From Elysia chlorotica (lineage: Eukaryota; Mollusca; Gastropoda; Plakobranchidae), in NCBI GenBank assembly GCA_003991915.1, contig RQTK01000480.1, positions 66,983-130,982 of the forward strand: a stretch of DNA of 64,000 bases, in the 5' to 3' direction. This document shows, piece by piece, positions 50,801 through 60,544 of the stretch. A program made the translations under genes and the position numbers. The notes beneath the pieces are model-generated. The model was given only the letters and a program-made list of their open reading frames with translations. It made no database searches and was not told the DNA's origin. Position 1 is the first letter of the stretch; every line of letters starts with the position of its first letter.

Positions 50801-53564
50801 GTTATATTTAAAGTTTAAAATTTTCTCTCTTAAACGCTAAGCCAATGGGTATTAAGGGGTGCTGTAATAACATGTGAATATAATTATATTATCGTCTTGC
50901 CTAGTTTAACTTTTTGTTATGCATATATATATATACATATTCCCTATAGACATATCATTTCAAATAGTGGATAATATTGGTTTCTCGCGTGGATATATGT
51001 GATTGTTTTACAGAATTAAACCAAGGTCCACATATGGTTCTGTCTCCCCAGTTTCTCCAAACGACAAGTTGATTAACTCTATCCTGATGGCGATCGTCGG
51101 TTTCTTCACTGGGGGAGTTTCCAGTCTGATTAGCTCTGCGGTGTCGGCAGATCTAGGTAACGATATGATGGACATATGCACGTCATACATATATTTTGTG
51201 AACAGTGATGATATGATGGACGTATGCACGTCATACATACATTTTGTGAACAGTGATGTCAATTTTCTGTAAATTAAGAATTTTCAGTTAAAGAAAAGTT
51301 GGCAGGTCAGAGTTTAGAACTAAGTTTATCAAGAGGTTATGTCTTATGATTCTATGCTATGCAGCTTCATGCGAAAAGGTTTAGCAAAAAATGATGATCC
51401 TGTGGGCAACTGTGTGAAATTTGAGTTAAAATGGTTTGATACTTGAGCTACAGACCTTTGTAAGGATTTTCTATTGCTTTCCCAAATTGGAAATAATTTT
51501 TTCCTCCTAATCAATTCATTGATTAATAGGTTTTTATTATTTCTTCTGTGTTTCTTTTGCAAAACATCTTAGCTAAAAATTTGTAATAGCAATATGCTTA
51601 TAGCTACATACTTATCCAGCTGCCATATTGGAGACTCAGATTAAGATGCTGTAGACAAGCTAGAGGGATTAGATTTTAATTGATTATTAAATCTTCTCTG
51701 TTGTTTCTACATTCACAAAGTCTTAAGTCTAAACCATTCTGCTTTTTGTGCATTTCTTACAGTTTGATATTTTATACAAATCTCTGCAAAGCTTTGATTC
51801 AAACATCTTTTTTCCGTTTCTGTTAGATTTATCAATATATTGTCTATGTGCTACAATTTTGGGAGAATTCATTTTGCTGCAGGTACTTTTTAGATAATCA
51901 AGAAAAACCTGTTTATTTCGTTAATTGGGTTCAAAATGCACAAAAGTTTGTATTAAGATAACATGAAAACCTATTAACACATTTTAATTTGAAAGTATAG
52001 TTAAATAGATCTAATTTTCACCTTTACAACATCATATCACTTGTATTTTGGCATAAGTCTCATTTGGGCCATGATCCATCATAGCACCGTGACGATTTGG
52101 ATATGTGATCTGTACTGCAGGTTGTCAGAAAGAGCTCAGTGGGGACGACAAAGCGCTGGCTACGGTCACGGGCGTGATTGATGGAACTGGAAGCTTCGGG
52201 GCGGCTGTCGGACAGGTAGGTTTAAACAATAGGCGGAATAAAAGTTTTGTTTACTGTCGCCGTATAGGATATGGTTTAAACAATAGGCGGAATAAAAGTT
52301 TTGTTTTCTGTCGCCGTATAGGATATGGTTTAAACAATAGGCGGAATAAAAGTTTTGTTTACTGTCGCCATATAGGATATGGTTTAAACAATAGGCGGAA
52401 TAAAAGTTTTGTTTACTGTCGCCGTATAGGATATGGTTTAAACAATAGGCGGAATAAAAGTTTTGTTTACTGTCGCCATATAGGATATGGTTTAAACAAT
52501 AGGCGGAATAAAAGTTTTGTTTACTGTCGCCGTATAGAATATGGTTTAAACAATAGGCGGAATAAAAGTCTTGTTCATCGCCGTATAGGATCCCCCAGGG
52601 GAACCTAGGAGACGTTAAACCTGGAGAGAGGGAGAGAATTCTCTACCTCCCTTTATAGAGAAAAATAGTCTTGTTTAACTTGTGTTATGTATTCGATGTA
52701 GAAATAATTTTTTAAATAAGAAAAACTTTTTGTATGGATTTTTATTTACTTTTGTATTGTTGGATATTGAGAGATAATTTTTAATTTAACTTTCTAAGAG
52801 ATTTAGAAATGTTTTTTTAGACATGCTCCTAATGCTCATGATTTTTGCTCATAATGTCAGTTCAAATACTTCCCCACCTGCAAAACTTCATACGAATATT
52901 TTTCTTATCTCTTGTTCTCTGTGCCAGATCGCTGTGCCTTACTTGCAGACAAGCCTTGGGTGGCATTCTGTTTTTTACCTTTTTATGATTTGTGTAAGTG
53001 TTGAAAATAAACAACTCAAATGTTTTCTGGTTTCGCCAAAAAATTCCATTACCTTGTTTGCAAATACTGACAGAGAGAAGGATTTTTTTTGTTTTGTTTT
53101 GAAGACTTGCAATTTGTTTCACTTGTATATGTTTATACTTGATTAAACTAGACATTTTTTTAAACCTTAAAACTCTATCTTCTGATGAAAGTGGCCACTA
53201 CATATTCTGTGTACGCATTGTTTTTTCAAATTTGTAATATCAGTTTGAATACTGTGAAATGTGTTATAACGCAAAATCCCTAAAAAAATGTAGGAGTTAG
53301 TATCACTAAAGAACATGGTCTTGCAAGATAAGATATTAACACAACTTCAAGTTCAAGCACTGTGAGCTCTTTCTGAAACATCTCACTAAATCGATAGTCT
53401 CTGGTGTTACTCTGCAGATATTCCTGACTGCCGTGTGTGTGTTCCCAGTGTTCCTGAAGGAGATGAGTAGTTTCCGTTGCCTCTGTGGCCCCTCCTGGTT
53501 CAGATTCTACAGACGTGGCGCCACGAGCCACTCGCACATCCAGAGATACGCGGACGACGAATGA
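38564..53564 (+). CDS. SLC37A3: SLC37A3-type sugar-phosphate exchanger (16 exons found, one missing)
   Basis: Exons: 38564-38622, 39314-39428, 40093-40185, 40496-40527, 40926-40977, 41603-41748, 42380-42476, [one not found], 44092-44154, 44802-45046, 45848-45989, 46631-46656, 47458-47533, 51052-51156, 52121-52215, 52928-52993, 53418-53564. All are GT-AG with matching phases except at the gap. MFS hallmarks: GYIGDRVNMR after helix 2, GLMQSTGWPVVVACMGNWFG around helix 4, GSCASVGNIMGALLVSSVLS (helix 5), LVNYSFFFWLPYYLHNAFGW (helix 7), ASDWLGKR between helices 8 and 9, and FFTGGVSSLISSAVSADLG. PGVIP...KLVNYSFFFWLP and the N-terminal FFSYAFFHANRKAFSNVK point to SLC37A3 rather than SLC37A1, A2 or A4. 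Human SLC37A3 is a 494-aa lysosomal protein that works with ATRAID in bisphosphonate release; its natural substrate is unsettled. The central acidic loop here is longer, so ~547 aa are expected if the missing exon is restored by transcript data. Confidence 0.92.
41107..41205 (+). mobile_element. SINE 3' fragment
   Basis: Plus-strand core and tail only: CTGTCTCTGTATGGCAGCAA, AATCTTGGAACCTGTTCATA, ATATAGCCTTGCTGCTGACA. It is intronic in the SLC37A3-type gene and belongs to the TGTATGGCAGCA subfamily. Confidence 0.75.
41992..42254 (+). mobile_element. Full-length tRNA-derived SINE with target-site duplication
   Basis: The head is GGGGGCGCGGTGGTCCAGG (A box TGGTCCAGGAG) with a B-box-like GAGTTTGAATCC, followed by the shared core and a (CAAC)n-type tail. 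It is flanked by TCCCCCTAAATCA (41979-41991) and TCCCCGTAAATCA (42255-42267), a 13-bp target duplication with one mismatch. It lies in intron 6 of the SLC37A3-type gene. Confidence 0.92.
42526..42763 (-). mobile_element. tRNA-derived SINE in the interval of the missing exon
   Basis: A minus-strand near full-length copy (TAACGTCCAGCGTCAGCAC to GCTACTGCACCCCCAC). It begins 50 bp after the SLC37A3 exon 7 donor, in the intron interval where the helix-6 exon is not found. Confidence 0.88.
43471..43650 (+). mobile_element. 5'-truncated tRNA-derived SINE
   Basis: A plus-strand copy lacking the tRNA head. It starts near TTTTGTCCCCTGTAACTGGT and keeps the core (GTGTTGCAGCACATAAAATA) and the tail (GTTGGACGTTAAACCAACC). 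Confidence 0.85.
43777..44018 (+). mobile_element. tRNA-derived SINE, GACAAACTGG-headed subfamily
   Basis: The head reads GGGGGACAAACTGGTGCAAG with GTGATAGAGCATTGG, then the core with CTCTGTATGGCAGCATTTGG and GGGGCCCGTCACCAATTTAG. This is the same subfamily as 7277-7545. It lies 70 bp upstream of SLC37A3 exon 9. Confidence 0.82.
44864..44893 (+). repeat. Coding (GAT)n tract encoding ten Asp
   Basis: Inside SLC37A3 exon 10 a GAT trinucleotide array ending in GAC encodes ten consecutive aspartates in the central cytosolic loop (between helices 6 and 7). The same GAT motif is abundant in non-coding microsatellites of this window, so length polymorphism is likely. Confidence 0.9.
45505..45640 (+). 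mobile_element. Degenerate SINE core and tail
   Basis: CACTGTCTCTGTATGGCAGC, AGTCTTGGGGCCCGCCAACA, ATATAGCCTTTATAGTGCTG. The head is missing. It lies in SLC37A3 intron 10, ~210 bp upstream of exon 11. A further weak core-like stretch follows at 45690-45790. Confidence 0.75.
46135..46412. repeat. Intronic direct repeat, ~208 bp apart
   Basis: CTCTTTCCTTGCTTTGCCCT TCTTCTTTACAACAGC occurs at ~46158-46193 and again at ~46362-46397 in SLC37A3 intron 11, with similar flanks (TTTTAAGGCATAAG and CTTTTATGGCACAAG). It is an old tandem duplication. Confidence 0.8.
47570..48480. repeat. ~415-480-bp tandem duplication in SLC37A3 intron 13
   Basis: Two copies share ATTGTCAATGTCAGT, CAGCAATTAATGTTACTGCT, AACAAATAGTTTTTTTGCTC and CTTATCCTCATT(A/G)CCATATTC TTCAGAAATTTG. 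Copy 1 spans ~47620-47990 and copy 2 ~48040-48465. The unit starts within 40-100 bp of the exon 13 donor at 47533. The open frames in it are repeated artefacts. Confidence 0.88.
51157..51262. repeat. 48-bp duplication at the exon 14 donor of SLC37A3
   Basis: GATATGATGGACATATGCAC GTCATACATATATTTTGTGA ACAGT is repeated once, starting five bases after the exon 14 donor (GTAACG at 51157). The copies differ at two or three sites. The repeat length is a multiple of three and the read-through frame stays open to 51272. Confidence 0.9.
52216..52600. repeat. 54-bp minisatellite starting at the exon 15 donor of SLC37A3
   Basis: Seven nearly identical copies of a 54-bp unit (GGTTTAAACAATAGGCGGAA, TAAAAGTTTTGTTTACTGTC, GCCGTATAGGATAT) start at about 52219, 52273, 52327, 52381, 52435, 52489 and 52543. 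The first copy abuts the splice donor GTAGGT. 54 is a multiple of three and exon 15's frame reads through all copies to a stop at 52606-52608. High identity indicates recent expansion. Confidence 0.95.
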
Positions 53565-54784
53565 CTAGACTTGGACTGAAGGGCGGACATCTTAAATCAA
53601 CAGAGTGGCAGTGATATTCCCAGTAGTGCTAATTAAATCGAAAACATCTTAAATCAACGGAGTGGCAGCGATATTCCCAGCAGTGCTAATTAAATCAAAC
53701 TATATTTTTTTAAACTAACAAAGATAGAATGAAAGTTTTTGCATGTTTCAAAACTTCAGCGTTTTATCTTTAAAAAATAAAATGACTACACTTTACTGAT
53801 TACATGTACGCGATGTGAAACCTTTGACCTAATATCTCATGTATGTTGCTGTAGAAATATTTTACGTCTGATGCTAGAAAAAAAGCAACACTACACCTAA
53901 ATTTTTTTGGCCAAGATATCTCATGAGTGAAGCTATGCTTCTTCTTAAAGTATCAATGAGCTGAAGTTGAGCAATTAAATCTATGCAGATGAACAATGGT
54001 TATTTTACTATTTGTTAAGCAAAGAATTTACAGAATAAGGTGCACATTAACTAAGGGATACTACTATTGAAATAAAAAAGGCATCAAGCATGTGGCTTGC
54101 GGTTATCTAATAATAATAATAATAATACTATCGCTCATGAGAGATTACCACATTTGATGTGTCTTCCTGTACACAAACTTAGTTTTAACAATTTTCAGGC
54201 TAGATGTTGTTATATTTAGATACATAGTTGTGTTTTGTTATTTTATTGAATTTTTTTTTCAAAAAAGTATCCTGGCTATTGTGAACTTGAGAAAAAGTGT
54301 AGATAGCTTAATATTTGTACTAGTCTATAAACAACTTCTACAATAATCAGAGACTACTATTGGATGTCTTGGGTATAAACTTGCTTGGGAACCTCTCAAG
54401 ATAATAATAATAATAAGAGTATATATCTGTGATATGGCAAATTGATGTATTGTACATATAACTCCAAAAAGATTCTATTTTGGCACGGTACTTATTTAAC
54501 TGAAATGAAAAGAATAAAACTTTTTGGCTGATTTAGAGTTCACTGAACTCATCAGATTAGTTATCTGTATAGGTCTGGGATCAGTGCTGCTCCAAGCTCG
54601 AGAAAGAGATTCTGCCATTCAGCCACCAAGAAATACATGTGATGTATTCACTGTATACCAAATATTTAAATGGTCTAGACAGTAATTTGCTAATAATACT
54701 CTGTGGTTATATATATAAATATATATTCATTTTTAACCTTCTTGCGACGCTGATATTGGCTTAGGAAACCTCATTGTTACAAGA
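53565..54784 (+). other. 3' UTR and downstream flank of the SLC37A3-type gene
   Basis: A 57-bp direct duplication (53587-53643 and 53644-53697; ACATCTTAAATCAAC, GAGTGGCAG, GATATTCCCAG) begins within ~20 bp of the stop codon. Candidate polyadenylation hexamers AATAAA occur at 53776-53781 and 54513-54518. Which one is used is not known. Confidence 0.55.
54640..54784. repeat. Left ~140-bp direct repeat flanking a transposon
   Basis: CACTGTATACCAAATATTTA AATGGT, GCTAATAATACTCTGTGGTT, GATATTGGCTTAGGAAACCT CATTGTTACAAGA. A second imperfect copy lies at 56382-56520, immediately after the element. The two copies directly abut the element's two ends. Confidence 0.85.
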
Positions 54785-56381
54785 CAGTGATGATGGTTTT
54801 CCGCGGATCCGCGGAAATCCTCCTTTTTGCGTTCAAAAGGAGGAATTTCCTCCTTTCCTCGGTATTTTCCGCCTTTCTGCACTTGTTCCTCCATTCCTCC
54901 CGAGTTAAAGATCATCGTTTTTGTAATCCGCGGAAATGTGCGAGTTTATAATTCCACGACAGTAGTCCCGCGGTTTGGCTAGGTGAACGTCCGGCTTCTC
55001 GTTCTTTGTAGACCTATAACTCTGACCCGTACTGTTGCCTTGCCGATAACCGTCAATAACGTGCATAACCAACATGGCGATATAATTATTATTGAATTAT
55101 CGAGAGTGTTATATTTATTTTGTATTCCTCTGTTTCCCAGTGTTATGATTTATTTATCGATATGACGATCGTTTTACCCATCCCCGTTCTAGGTTCTAAA
55201 TTGAATTAGTGATCTCACAGTGTTTACCTTTTCAAACGCGATTCATAATCTGAAATGGTCAGAAAAATATACTGAAACTAGCAAAACTGAAAAGAAAACT
55301 TTTTGTTAAACTAAAGGCAGACATTCATTCGGCTGATCGAAATTCTAGTTCTTCCTCCATGATCTCTTTCCTACATTTTAGATTAGATCTCTACTCCCAC
55401 CGATCGTCGTTCTATTCAAATTCACACTACTAGATTATGTCTTGATCGGAAGCTAGTTATCTAGGTCTAAACTCTTGTAGGGTGCTATTCTTTCACTAAT
55501 CACTTGATACAGCACTTTTTATGTTCTAGGTTTTATAATCTTCTTCCGGTGTCATCTCGGGTGAGGTTGACTTGAAATGGTCCTCCATGCACTCCCGTCT
55601 CTTGCGTTTTCGCTGCATTCTTTTGCTGAAAGACAGGTCCATTCCTTAATGTCATCTATCCATGCTCTTGCTGGCCTGCCTCTTGCTCGTTTGCCATCCA
55701 CCATTCCCTCCAGTATTACCTTCTGTATTGTCTGGTGCCGCCTCACATGTCCAAAATACTTCAGTTTTCTTGTTTTTATTGTCTTTAATGTTTTTAATGT
55801 TTTTATAATCTAGACCTTGATAAATAAACAAAGGCTGGTATCGCCGTGAGGACTGAATAACAGCAAACTTGGGCGTGCAAAGGAAATAAAAGCTACAGTG
55901 AAAAATAAATTCAGTTCGAGTTGCTACACTCCCCTACAGACATAGATCTATCATTCTATGTGTGAAACTAAAATCAAGAAGAGGAGATGTTAGCATGGGG
56001 ATACTCTAATAGTTGGCCTTTAAATTTATAATGTAAGTATTAATAGAACTATAGCTAGCTTTAGACTGTTTATTATAATCCTACAACTCAAAGGAAACAC
56101 TTTTTAGCCAGCAATCCCCATGAAACTGAAGTATTTTTAGGGGTTTCACAGCATTCATATATATCTTTGGAACCACTAAAGATAGAATAAAAACTGTTGC
56201 AGGTTTGCAAACTGTAGACTTTGGTCTTTCATTTAAAATGTCTTTTTCGCCGCTTACGTATATGCGAATTGACGTTAGTTTAAATTGGTAACGGTATGTT
56301 ACTAAAAATAGCTTTTTCAGTTTTTTGGGTGTACTGCGAAAAATTTTCCTCCTTTTTCACTTTTTGTCACCATCATCACTG
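54785..56381. mobile_element. 1.6-kb DNA element with CAGTGATGATGGT inverted ends
   Basis: The left end CAGTGATGATGGTTTTCCGC and the reverse complement of the right end CAGTGATGATGGTGACAAAA share 13 exact terminal bases, and both ends carry an inner AGGAGGAAA/TCCTCCTTT block. Near the left end are a palindrome TTCCGCGGATCCGCGGAA and a hairpin (TCCTCCTTTTTGCGTTCAAA AGGAGGAA). There is no recognisable transposase. A reverse-transcriptase relic sits inside. The superfamily is unassigned; CAG-starting ends occur in hAT elements, but no 8-bp target duplication is seen. Confidence 0.65.
55552..55775 (-). pseudogene. LINE reverse-transcriptase C-terminal fragment
   Basis: The minus strand encodes KKLKYFGHVRRHQTIQKVIL EGMVDGKRARGRPARAWIDD IKEWT, the classic KxxxGHxxR...GxRxRGRPxxxWxDxIxxW end of a LINE ORF2. 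It terminates at 55552 (the stop lies just after SSQPHPR). It differs in sequence from the fragment at 9673-10090, so it is a different LINE family. It is probably nested inside or captured by the surrounding 1.6-kb element. Confidence 0.8.
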
Positions 56382-56520
56382 ATGTACACACTGTATACAA
56401 AATATTTAAATGGTATAGACATCTGCTAATAATACTCTGTGGTTATATATATGTATTCATTTTTTTTAACCTTTATGCGGTGATGATATTGGCTTGGGAA
56501 ACCTCATTGTTACAAGAACT
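56382..56520. repeat. Right ~140-bp direct repeat flanking a transposon
   Basis: An imperfect copy of 54640-54784 (CACTGTATACAAAATATTTA, GCTAATAATACTCTGTGGTT, GGAAACCTCATTGTTACAAG). It has several substitutions and a small deletion relative to the left copy. Confidence 0.85.
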
Positions 56521-59006
56521 GCATGAAGTGTGTGAATAGAGAATAACTATTTTAGGTAGAATCTTGGTATTCTCAGATTGCAAGATGTCGATAATATTGT
56601 AATATATTGTAGATCTCCATTGTGAATCTCAATAATTACAATTTTTATTTCAAATGCGTTTTAAAATTACTCATCAGAGAAAATATATGTTAAATGCATC
56701 TGTCAGCAATAAATGATCTCCAAGATGATCAAATCTATATTTGTATTTTTCATAAGCACAGTTTACCTAGTCAAAAAGTTTCTCATTTCTTCATGCTGTG
56801 TGCTTGCTCATTTGAGAAAGACAACTTGGAATAAGCCAAAATTGTCTACATTTTTTTCTTCTTTTTTTCATAATTTTTTTTTCAACTTTTCATTAAATGG
56901 CTGAAAATGAAGATTATATGTCTCTTATGAGAAAAAAATCAACTGAAAAAGAACATAAAAAAAACAACTAACCAAACAGTGAGCTCGCTAATGATAACAA
57001 ACCATTGGTATAATATGGGCTGTATATTGACTTAATAGTCATGACAAGTCTTTCAAATAGGTCTGTTTTTTTCAGTATTTTGATTTCCACATTATTTCCT
57101 GTAACTTTGTATCCAGTAGCTTTGTAAACTGAGAAATGATGCACTCGTGAGGATAAGTCTGACTCTATATCTTTACCCATTAGTCAGTGACACGCTCTCC
57201 TCATAAATTTTGGTCCAAATTGTAAATGTGTTATTTTGTCTTTTTCCTTCAAGTGCAAGATATACACCATGACTATCCCTTTGTTTTAAATTTTAAGAAT
57301 ACATTTTACAGGTACTTTCTCTTTATTTCATCAGTAATAATATTTTATCTCCATTTGTTCTGATGTAAGTGTGCATTTTCCTGTGAAAAGAAAAAATGAA
57401 TTTGTTCAATTAATTACCTGTACCAACTTAAATTCTTGGATGTTGTTGTAAAGCAACTGGTTCCAGCCAGACATTAAAAAATCATTCCATTTTTTTCCTG
57501 TTGAAAAACATTCATCTTTAAATTTTTTGCTGTAAAAAAAAAATATCAGGCTTCTTTTTCTTTTCTTCAACCTTTTCCAATCACACCACACACATGTTGA
57601 AAAGGACAAAGATGGTTATTATGAAAAGTTTGTATGTCATCATTCTTTTCTTTAACCTTTTCCAATCACACTGCTCACTTGTTTAAAAGAACAAAGATGG
57701 TTAATGTGAACAATTTGTATTTAATTATTTTTATCATTGCAATGATCTTGTGACTGATAATTATGTTTTGTAGGAATTCATGTGCAAACTTTTATGCCAC
57801 CTTAGTTGTATAATGTTTTATCTCATTTCTAAAACACTCTATCTTAAATATTTTAGAAATGAGATAGGACATATACAACTGAGATTAGGATTTTTCAACC
57901 AAATTTTATTTTGAATTCTTTTTTCAGATATCGATGATATTTTTAAAAAACTATCAAATAAGTTTCTAATAAAATAATATTATGAATATCACAACTTGTC
58001 CATATCTTATACTTAACCCCATAGAGGAGGTAATCTGAGATTTTTATTCACAGGAAAGAGTAATATACGTGTATTGGAAAGAAATATATTTGTATTCCTT
58101 CTCTATACCATAGCGTGTTATTCAAAAATAAGAGATAACATGTTTTTATTAAACAGTGATGTAACCATGTATCACTATACACTATTAGGAAGTTCTGAGA
58201 AATATGTTCTGATGAGGGCAGAGAAAATAATTTTCATTCAAATTGAAAATGGAGACATTGCCTTATTTGGTTTTAGCTTGTTATCGTCAATACGAAAAAG
58301 CTTTATATTAGCATATACATGTTGGATGCTATGTTTTTAATGTACCATTATTGTATTTTGGAACAATCAATTTCAGATTGCTGTTAATAAACATCATCTA
58401 TAAATTAAAGGACATGAATATCGATAAGCAGACAACAAGCAGCAATATTCAGTGTATTTGATAATTGTAACAAAACTTAGTTTCTATCTCTTTTTTGTTT
58501 CAATGAAATTGATGCAGATTTTTGTCAATATTTTTTTTGCAAACACTTTAGTACCATCTATGGATGTATGTATAAGCTTCACCTACATTTTTGTATGTGA
58601 TAAAACTGTCTGACCCATGGCACTTACATTTATGGTTTGTTTGGTTTGTGTATTTTTCCTGTATATTAATTGAAAGGTTTATTATGTACATTCACAGTCG
58701 ATTGAGTAAGTGATAAGTTAATGTGGGGTCTCTACAAGCTTTCAACTAAATAAGATAATGGGCCGTACGTGCATCGTCACGGTAAATCTTCAACTCGTCT
58801 TAAGATATGGGAATAGACTGTTTTAAGTCGAGTTCTAAGCTATCCAAGTACTGCTATGTTTTACTTAGGGCCGTATTAGTTTTATTATTCCTCCACAAAT
58901 GCATTTTTTTTTCTTGTTAAATTTATTTTAATGTATTTTAAGAGGAAAAAAATATGTCAAAAAGTTTTCATTACCTTAAATGTGACTGTAAACTAAAATC
59001 AAAACC
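56521..59006. other. AT-rich spacer without recognised genes
   Basis: Only short AT-rich frames. It contains one foldback MITE (57804-57880) and a short direct repeat (CTTTTCTTCAACCTTTTCCA ATCACA at ~57555; TTCTTTAACCTTTTCCAATC ACA at ~57648). Confidence 0.6.
57804..57880. mobile_element. Foldback MITE, ~30-bp arms
   Basis: The left arm AGTTGTATAATGTTTTATCT CATTTCTAAAA pairs with the right arm TTTTAGAAATGAGATAGGAC ATATACAACT across a ~17-bp loop. The sequence is also related to 3632-3716. Confidence 0.8.
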
Positions 59007-59234
59007 GTATATTTCCACAGTGATAGAGGTAGGCTTTTAGTGAAAATGGCCAATCAATGATTGCGCTTTGTGGAATTAGAAACCCTCGACTTGTAGACTT
59101 GTAGACTCAACGGCACAGAATGGCCTGACCACTCGAAAATAGTATGGTATATACCACTAGACACCTAGGCTCCCTGAAAACGGAGGTTCATGCCTAGCCA
59201 TTTTCACTAAAAGCCTAAATCTGTGGAAAAATAC
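59007..59234. mobile_element. 228-bp foldback MITE
   Basis: The left arm GTATATTTCCACAG and AGGCTTTTAGTGAAAATGGC is the inverted repeat of the right end GCCATTTTCACTAAAAGCCT and CTGTGGAAAAATAC, giving ~38-bp terminal inverted repeats with few mismatches. There is no coding capacity. The target duplication is unclear. Confidence 0.85.
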
Positions 59235-60226
59235 CTAAACATTTCTGCTGGATAAAATAAAATTAGAATATTTGTAATTAAAATGATCTTTAAAATTTAT
59301 TTTTCTTTACTTTTAAATGTAGCTATGGTGGTGTAAATGTAACTCTAATGCTATTAAACTGCAACGAGAGAAAATCAGTATGAATCTATGCTATTGTCTT
59401 CACATAGGAACTGTGATGGAAAGGAGCTAGAAAGGAAAAACAGTTTTCAAGTTTATTTAAAATTGATAGAAAAGTGTTCATATGCTGTATGCCACATTAA
59501 ATCATTCATGTTACATAATAAACAAATTTGTTATAAATTTGGGCTAACTTATGACATTCAATAACGAAATACCAAGGCAGCACTTCTATAATTATGTGAT
59601 TGTCAATAATTGAGATTAAAATTATATTTTATAAATGTGTTCTCGTGGTTTTTTTTGTGTGTAGGATTATTCAGAAAAACCTGTTTTTATTCCCTTCTCT
59701 TTGGATAAACGGACAACCACCTTGGTGTTGGAAAAATTGAATACTAGTATTCGTATCACAATCCTTAAACTAGAGTTTTGATATACTTTCAGAATGTTGA
59801 ACTTTTAACTGTCTTATGCAATGTTACTCAATATAATCATGTATGTAGTCCTTTAGGTTGGAGTAGTGATAGTCCAGAGCAGATCTCAATAAAAGAAAAG
59901 CCTACAGCACATACACACACACATACACACACACACACACATACAAGCACATGCACACACACACAAAGGGTGGTGGGCTTTTAGGACTGGTCGGACAATG
60001 TATACTTCTTCCACTCCCTCTTACTCTCTCTCCCACTCTGTCTTACCCTCTCTCTCTCCCTCTCTCACTATCTCTTACTCTCTCTCTCTCCCTTGCTTCC
60101 CTTTTTATCCAGCTTTCACATTACAAGCATTGTGATTCGCACGACGATAAAGGATAACATAATCACACCCATTAGGCATAGAGGGTCTCTGATCACTCAT
60201 TGGCTCCGTAAGTCTAGGATAGAACT
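59235..60226. other. Spacer with (CA)n and CT-rich simple repeats
   Basis: A CA-rich array at about 59907-59966 and a CT-rich tract at about 60002-60095. No exon is recognised. Confidence 0.65.
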
Positions 60227-60237
60227 CTGATTGGACA

Positions 60238-60497
60238 GGGGGGCGCAGTGGTTCAGGGGTAGAACGTCGGCTTCCGACGCAAAAGATCCCGAGTTCGAAA
60301 CTTGGCGATTTCGCTCCCAACTAGTTGGGTCGATGTCAGTATAATTTGACCGACTGAGACAGGAGTCATGGTATCCCCGCCCTGTCTCGTGTGTGGCAGC
60401 ACATACAAAATTGTCAGACGTCCGCCTTGGGGCCCGTCCACAATATAGCCTATATAGTGGTGATGTTGGACGTTAAAACCAACTCAACTCAACTCAA
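60238..60497 (+). mobile_element. Full-length tRNA-derived SINE with exact 11-bp target duplication
   Basis: The head GGGGGGCGCAGTGGTTCAGG with GGTAGAACGTCGGC (A box) and GAGTTCGAAAC (B-box-like), the shared core (GTGTGGCAGCACATACAAAA; GGGGCCCGTCCACAATATAG), and an (AACTC)n tail. The flanks CTGATTGGACA at 60227-60237 and 60498-60508 are identical, so this is a young insertion and defines the element's ends. Confidence 0.95.
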
Positions 60498-60544
60498 CTG
60501 ATTGGACACCGGTGCATATTCCCTTACCGATCGTCTTCGTTTCC

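Noticed and set aside
51003-51051. Acceptor at 51013 (TTTTACAG) for SLC37A3 exon 14
   Set aside because: Joining there creates an immediate TAA with the single base left by exon 13. The acceptor ending at 51051 restores the frame and the conserved SPNDK start.
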